The notes beneath the pieces are model-generated. The model saw only the letters and a program-made list of their open reading frames with translations. It did not search any database and had not been told where the DNA came from. Positions 59,539 to 64,000 of a stretch of DNA of 64,000 nucleotides are shown in pieces. The stretch's first letter is position 1, and every line of letters begins with the position of its first letter. Position numbers and translations under genes: made by a program. The DNA is taken from positions 183,148-247,147 of the forward strand of contig NZ_VDBO01000006.1 of the NCBI RefSeq assembly GCF_005930355.1, given 5' to 3'. The stretch is from Paenibacillus sinopodophylli. Its GTDB lineage: Bacteria > Bacillota > Bacilli > Paenibacillales > Paenibacillaceae.

Positions 59539-59572
59539 AGTCCCAATGTATTCAGGTACATCGGGACTTTTT
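59539..59572 (+). terminator. Terminator-like hairpin after the Uma2 remnant
   Basis: AGTCCCAATGTA pairs with TACATCGGGACT around TTCAGG, followed by TTTTT. It probably belonged to the decayed gene. Confidence 0.75.
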
Positions 59573-60031
59573 GAATTTAGGTGGATCTATATTTACAGGT
59601 AATGGTTGAACGAATAGCACGCTTAAGAATAGGACGGAGCACGGGTGAAGTTAGGTATTCGGATGAAAAGAAGATAGATAATTTTCGGAACGAACTTTTT
59701 TTTTGCATAATAATCGTCTACATTCGCAATCGATCTCTATCTTGAGTTCATTTTAACAGTGGTATATTTAACGGAGGAAATATATCCACCATGGGCTGTA
59801 TGTAAATACCGGTGGAGAATTGGGAGCAACACGATAATGCAGAGGTAATCGAATAACCCCCTTTGAATGCGGTTACACCGGTTATTTTTTACGAAGGTGG
59901 TGAAGTTCATGGCACAGTATTCAAGTAACAGTCTAAATTTTTTGTGAAATAGTGTTCTGTGAAACTAGCTTTTTACTAATCATCTCTATTTTATCATTAT
60001 CATTTTATCTATAAGGAGATTGAACATTTCC
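59573..60031 (+). other. Leader and gap before the amylase gene
   Basis: The stretch holds no convincing gene. It includes a T-run near 59697, CGGAGGAAA at 59773 with no frame behind it, and a weak hairpin with AATAACC/GGTTATT ending in TTTTTT near 59890. A tiny 12-codon frame at 59910 (MAQYSSNSLNFL) follows a GGTGGTGAA site; its first residues recall alpha/beta SASPs, but it is too short to name. GGAGA at about 60016 is the amylase ribosome site. Confidence 0.4.
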
Positions 60032-63000
60032 ATGAAACAAACAAAACAACTGAACCGAAAACGTTTCCTTAGTCTGCTTCTCACAGTGGTGCTGATAGCA
60101 TCGGTCTTGACCATGCCGACGGCTCAGGCCGAATCTTTAACGGACAAGCCAGTAACGGCGGCTTCCATAACGAGCAGTCCCATCCCGGATCGCATACGTG
60201 ATGGCGCTATACTGCATGCCTTTGACTGGAATTTAAGTGTCATAGAGGAAAACCTACAGGTTATCGCTGACGCCGGGTACACGGCGATACAGACTTCGCC
60301 TATCATGGGCAGCGCCTCTGGGACCAACTGGTATTTTGCCTATCAGCCCAGCAACATGCTCGCTGGCGGCAAAGGCAACAGATATGGCGACAGGGATGCG
60401 TTTGTCAGCCTGACCACTGCCGCCAAAGCACTTGGCATCAAGGTCATTGTCGACGTGGTGCCTAACCATATGGGCAGCACTGGCAACTCGGATGCCCCGT
60501 GGAATGACAACACATATTTCCACAGTGTGAGCGGCAACGTAGGCTACAATGACCGTTTTCTTCTGACCCAACCAAATATGATCAGCGGACTAAGGGATCT
60601 GAACACGGGCTCCAAGTTTGTTCAAGATTCCTACATTGCTTACTTAAAGGACATGATTGACGCTGGCGCGAGCGGCTTCCGCTACGATGCCATCAAGCAT
60701 ATCGAACTTGACGACGACGCGCCTTCCCCAGCGAGCATTGCCGCGGATTATCCCGATGGGGAGTTCAAAAGCGATTATGTGAAAAATGTGACTGGTGCCG
60801 CCAAAGCCTACTTTGAGGAGAAAGGCAAAGTGAACTTCCAGTATGGCGAGGTGCTGCAAGGGGGAGACCCCAAGAACGACAGGATGAAAGGCTATGCTAA
60901 GTATATCGACATGACTGCTTCCAAGTACGGGCATGATGTACGTGGCGTCCTCGAGGTAGGGGACATCGGTCGTCTCGACAAATGGGCGGATTACGCAGCC
61001 GAGGGCCTGTCGGCCGACCGGCTGGTACCCTGGGTGGAATCCCACGACACCTATAACAACGAAGGAGAGTCCCTGAGCTTCAGCCCGAAGCAGATCAGAC
61101 AGGGCTGGGCCATTATTGCCGCCCGTAAGGACGCATCCCCCCTCTTCTTTGCCCGTAATGTCAACGCTGATGGGAGCCAGAGAACAAGCGTACTGACTGC
61201 AGACAACGTAGACAATAACCGGCCTCAGTGGAGCCATCCCGAAGTGGTTGCTGTCAACAAGTTCCACAACGCTATGGCGGGACGGGACGAGAATCTGGTA
61301 AGCCTCGGTAACAATGCCGTCATGATCGAGCGCGGTACAATTGCGGACGGCGGCGGTGCGGTGCTGCTCAACACAAGTACAACCGACCGTGTTCTAGGCA
61401 GTGTACCGGTGAATTTCTTGAAGGATGGTTTCTATGCTAATGCACTGAATCCGACCAACATCTTTACAGTAGCGAGCGGCAGGATCAGTGGAACGATTCC
61501 TGGCAACCCTGCAAAAGCCAACAACACTGACATCGGCAGCAACCCAGGCCTTGTGGTTCTAATGGAGAAAGAGGTCGCAACCTCCGCCGTTCTGGCTGCT
61601 TTGCCTAGCGATGACGATGTGCTCGCCGGCAACAGCTTTACCGGCAATCAGCTCAAGCTCAGGATGTCCGCCGTCAATGTGACCAATGCCAGCTACGCTA
61701 TTAATAACGGCGATGCTGTGAGCTTTGCTCATAATGACATCATCACTGTGAACGCCAACTACAACGAGCCGATTACCGTCACGTTGGTGGGCCGAGCAGT
61801 CGAAGGGGATTGGATGACCAAAGCGTTTACCTACACTAGAGTCGAACCTGTAGGAGCGGTCGTTCCGCCGGTCGCAGAGCCAACTCATGTCAATGTTTAT
61901 TTGTCGATCAATCGCAATGCGAACTTCCAAGCCTGGGGTACCCACACCTTCGGTGTGAGGACTTACACGTACAACCCTGAGTTGTTCGGCGGATGGCCTG
62001 GCGGTACGATGACGAGATTGAAATACAATGGTGTCGACACGCATTGGTACAAGATTAGTATGCCTCGGGCTGCCGTAGGCGGAATCATATTCAATACTCA
62101 GAACAACTCGGGCACTGGACAACAATCCGGTCAACCGGCGATTACCGCTTCAATGCTGAATAATGAGCAATTATATTTCTATGGTACTGGAGCTTCAGGC
62201 TATGCGATCAACACGGGCTCCAACTGGGATACGACCTTTGCGGCTGGCAACAATATCGGCTTCGCAAGCAGCAACGTATTCCCACCGGGGCGCAATGGCG
62301 TAATTTTCAACACGTCGGGCGGCAGCTCGGTCGCCAATCAATATGTTCGTGAAGGGGAAAAAGCGACTCGGCCGACAACCGATCCGACTCGCAGCGGTTA
62401 TCTATTCGACGGAAAATGGTATACCGATTCGGCTTTCACGCAGGAGTATAGTTTCAGCACTCCTGTGGTCAACACTCTCGGCGAAGGTCATATTTACGCC
62501 AGGACTCTCTACGCTGGATGGATTCAGCTAGAAGCCGACAAATTCTTGGTCCAGTTCAACTCTCAGGGCGGCAGTTCGGTCATGTCCATCCCTAATGTGG
62601 AAGGCGGCAGCAATATCAATGTGCCACAACAGCCGATCAGGAACGGTTATACTTTCGCGGGATGGTACAAGGATTCGGCCTACAATAATGCGTGGAGCTT
62701 TGGCTCTGATACCGTGACGGCGGTGACAACACTCTTCGCCAAGTGGGAGGCTGTATCCTACACGATCACCTATAAGGACGGTGAAGGATCAGCCGTTATG
62801 CCGGGCAGCCAACAGGTCGCTTATACCTTTGAAACGCCGACGTTTAACCTCGCCGAGCCGAGCCTCAAGGAGGGGTATAGCTTCAATGGCTGGTATACCA
62901 ATTCGGAATTCCTGCCGAGCTCAAAGCGTGTCAACGTTGCAGTCAACTCTGTCGGTAATTTGACTTTATATGCCCGCTTTACGGCGAATACCTACAGTAT

Positions 63001-64000
63001 TATGCTGGATCCTCAGAGTGGATCAGGCGGTACGGAAAGTATTTCGGTCAACTACGGCGGCAAACTGCCACTGGGAATCACCCGCCCTGAAAGAGATGGA
63101 TATTCTTTTCAAGGATTCTACACAAACACTGGCGGAAATGGCCAACAGTACTACAGCAGTGGCGGCGTCAGAGTATATGAGGGCAACTGGTCTACCGCAT
63201 CCGTCAGCAACTTCTACGCTCACTGGATCCTCAAAGATGATCCGGACATTGCTAATGTAGCTGCGGCGGTAGCAGCCCTCGAAATAGGCTACGCAGCAGG
63301 CAACAATGCAGCTGTTGTCACACAAAACGTGGCACTGCCTACGACAGGATTAAATGATGTCACCGTTTCCTGGTCAAGTGACAATCCTGAAATTGTTCGT
63401 ACAAATGGTGAAATTGTTCGTCCATTAGCAGGTGCGGCAGACGCCATTGTTACCTTGACTGCAACCTTAACGAAGGGTGAAGTAACGGATACGAGAAGCT
63501 TTACGATGATCGTCAAGTCGATGGAAATCGAAGCTATACCTGTTGAAACGATCCAAGTTAGCGGTAATGATGCGATCACAACAAAGGGCGGTACACTTCA
63601 ATTAACAGCAGAAGTGCTGCCGGCAGATGCAACGAACAAAGCGGTCATCTGGTCTGCCTGGAATGGAACAGGAAGCGCAACGATCGATGAGTCGGGTCTG
63701 TTAACTGCTGTAAGCGACGGTACCATAACGGTGACGGCGACAGCAACTGATGGTTCGGGCATCGTGGGAACGAAATCGATTACGATTAGCGGCCAGACGC
63801 AGTCCAACCCGGAAAAACCAATTGAAAGTATTACAATTAGCGGAAATGATGCGATCACAGCAAAAGGCGGTACGCTTCAACTAACAGCAGAGGCGCTGCC
63901 TACAGATGCAATGAACAAAGCGGTCATCTGGTCTGCCTGGAATGGAACAGGAAGCGCAACGATCGATGAGTCGGGTCTATTGACTGCTGTGAGCGACGGC
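60032..64000 (+). CDS. Secreted GH13 alpha-amylase with many accessory domains (cut by window end)
   Basis: The frame from ATG 60032 stays open to the window end, 1323 codons, and continues beyond. The signal peptide is FLSLLLTVVLIASVLTMPTA with a QA cleavage site. The GH13 catalytic domain (about 45-480) shows region I DVVPNH, region II GFRYDAIKH with nucleophile D219, region III YGEVL with acid E273 and region IV ESHDTY with H338/D339. A CBM26-like starch-binding module follows (GGWPGGTMTR, HWYKISMP, GGIIFNTQNNS, about 620-700), then four InlB B-repeat-like modules (each ending in LYAGW, LFAKW, LYARF or FYAHW), a bacterial Ig-like domain and at least two BIg2-like domains. It degrades starch outside the cell. 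Confidence 0.93.
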   Translation, partial: MKQTKQLNRKRFLSLLLTVVLIASVLTMPTAQAESLTDKPVTAASITSSPIPDRIRDGAILHAFDWNLSVIEENLQVIADAGYTAIQTSPIMGSASGTNWYFAYQPSNMLAGGKGNRYGDRDAFVSLTTAAKALGIKVIVDVVPNHMGSTGNSDAPWNDNTYFHSVSGNVGYNDRFLLTQPNMISGLRDLNTGSKFVQDSYIAYLKDMIDAGASGFRYDAIKHIELDDDAPSPASIAADYPDGEFKSDYVKNVTGAAKAYFEEKGKVNFQYGEVLQGGDPKNDRMKGYAKYIDMTASKYGHDVRGVLEVGDIGRLDKWADYAAEGLSADRLVPWVESHDTYNNEGESLSFSPKQIRQGWAIIAARKDASPLFFARNVNADGSQRTSVLTADNVDNNRPQWSHPEVVAVNKFHNAMAGRDENLVSLGNNAVMIERGTIADGGGAVLLNTSTTDRVLGSVPVNFLKDGFYANALNPTNIFTVASGRISGTIPGNPAKANNTDIGSNPGLVVLMEKEVATSAVLAALPSDDDVLAGNSFTGNQLKLRMSAVNVTNASYAINNGDAVSFAHNDIITVNANYNEPITVTLVGRAVEGDWMTKAFTYTRVEPVGAVVPPVAEPTHVNVYLSINRNANFQAWGTHTFGVRTYTYNPELFGGWPGGTMTRLKYNGVDTHWYKISMPRAAVGGIIFNTQNNSGTGQQSGQPAITASMLNNEQLYFYGTGASGYAINTGSNWDTTFAAGNNIGFASSNVFPPGRNGVIFNTSGGSSVANQYVREGEKATRPTTDPTRSGYLFDGKWYTDSAFTQEYSFSTPVVNTLGEGHIYARTLYAGWIQLEADKFLVQFNSQGGSSVMSIPNVEGGSNINVPQQPIRNGYTFAGWYKDSAYNNAWSFGSDTVTAVTTLFAKWEAVSYTITYKDGEGSAVMPGSQQVAYTFETPTFNLAEPSLKEGYSFNGWYTNSEFLPSSKRVNVAVNSVGNLTLYARFTANTYSIMLDPQSGSGGTESISVNYGGKLPLGITRPERDGYSFQGFYTNTGGNGQQYYSSGGVRVYEGNWSTASVSNFYAHWILKDDPDIANVAAAVAALEIGYAAGNNAAVVTQNVALPTTGLNDVTVSWSSDNPEIVRTNGEIVRPLAGAADAIVTLTATLTKGEVTDTRSFTMIVKSMEIEAIPVETIQVSGNDAITTKGGTLQLTAEVLPADATNKAVIWSAWNGTGSATIDESGLLTAVSDGTITVTATATDGSGIVGTKSITISGQTQSNPEKPIESITISGNDAITAKGGTLQLTAEALPTDAMNKAVIWSAWNGTGSATIDESGLLTAVSDG
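63562..64000 (+). repeat. Tandem BIg2-coding repeat, 279-bp period
   Basis: The block from GCGGTAATGATGCGATCACA at 63561 recurs at 63840 with only a few base changes, an offset of 279 bases (93 codons). It covers the sequence coding for GNDAITTKGGTLQLTAE and AVIWSAWNGTGSATIDESG. High DNA identity points to recent duplication, and further copies may lie past the window edge. Confidence 0.9.

Noticed and set aside
59910..59948. Twelve-codon frame MAQYSSNSLNFL as a spore protein gene
   Set aside because: The first residues recall alpha/beta SASPs, but the frame stops before any conserved SASP motif.
60124..62134. Several long minus-strand frames opposite the amylase gene
   Set aside because: They are shadows of the open plus-strand frame from 60032, whose GH13 motifs are in order and intact.

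Overview
The window looks like chromosomal DNA of a Paenibacillus-type, spore-forming member of the Bacillota. This rests on sporulation genes (ytxC, a 42-residue gamma-SASP-like gene behind a sigma-G-like promoter, a YhcN/YlaJ lipoprotein, prkA), Gram-positive regulatory RNAs (SAM-I riboswitch, Thr T-box), consensus sigma-A promoters with 17-18 bp spacers, a liaFSR cell-envelope stress operon, a surface enzyme with three SLH domains, and moderate G+C with strong AGGAGG-type ribosome sites. No rRNA, tRNA, CRISPR array, insertion sequence or prophage was seen.

Layout. 1-4 kb: minus-strand genes for a partial EamA transporter, a PHP phosphatase, a LysR regulator and CorA. 4-7.5 kb: a SAM-riboswitch operon metA-metI-metC that makes homocysteine; the key residue of MetA predicts acetyl-CoA rather than succinyl-CoA use. 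7.6-13.3 kb: mqnC (futalosine menaquinone route), ytxC, T-box-controlled thrS, a 3D-domain protein and a spore protein. 13.4-20 kb: a soluble chemoreceptor with its apparent sensor at the C terminus, an ammonium transporter, liaFSR and yugN. 20-25 kb: HtrA protease with an OmpR-type two-component system, then ispH. 25-31 kb: aroF, glnA of GSI-beta length behind a GlnR/TnrA box, serC, an orphan response regulator and trmL. 31-37 kb: an AbrB-like regulator with a zinc-ribbon-like tail, a 30-residue membrane peptide, an aminotransferase, a DUF2161 protein, prkA and a HemAT-like oxygen sensor. 37.5-40.8 kb: a three-gene operon of circularly permuted ATP-grasp, alpha-E and transglutaminase-like proteins, the best candidate for an uncharacterised biochemical system. 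41-46 kb: an accessory patch with Rrf2 and TetR regulators, repeated GAACGAT operators, short-chain dehydrogenases and gene remnants. 46-51 kb: an esterase and a Fur-box-controlled siderophore ABC transporter. 51.6-54.8 kb: DedA, a phospholipid-methyltransferase-like enzyme and a VanRS-like two-component system. 55-64 kb: secreted proteins, namely an SLH-anchored metallophosphatase and a very large multidomain alpha-amylase cut by the window end. A decayed Uma2 gene lies between them.

Threaded through the first 41 kb is a family of five related intergenic repeats of about 95-100 bp (4975, 8826, 10320, 25503 and 40915). Each carries an AT-rich hairpin followed by a conserved GAAACG...CGTTTC hairpin. 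Four of the five start right after a run of T residues, three of them the T-tail of a terminator. This family and the ATP-grasp operon are the most interesting items.

All calls come from reading the sequence and recalled family motifs. No database search was run.
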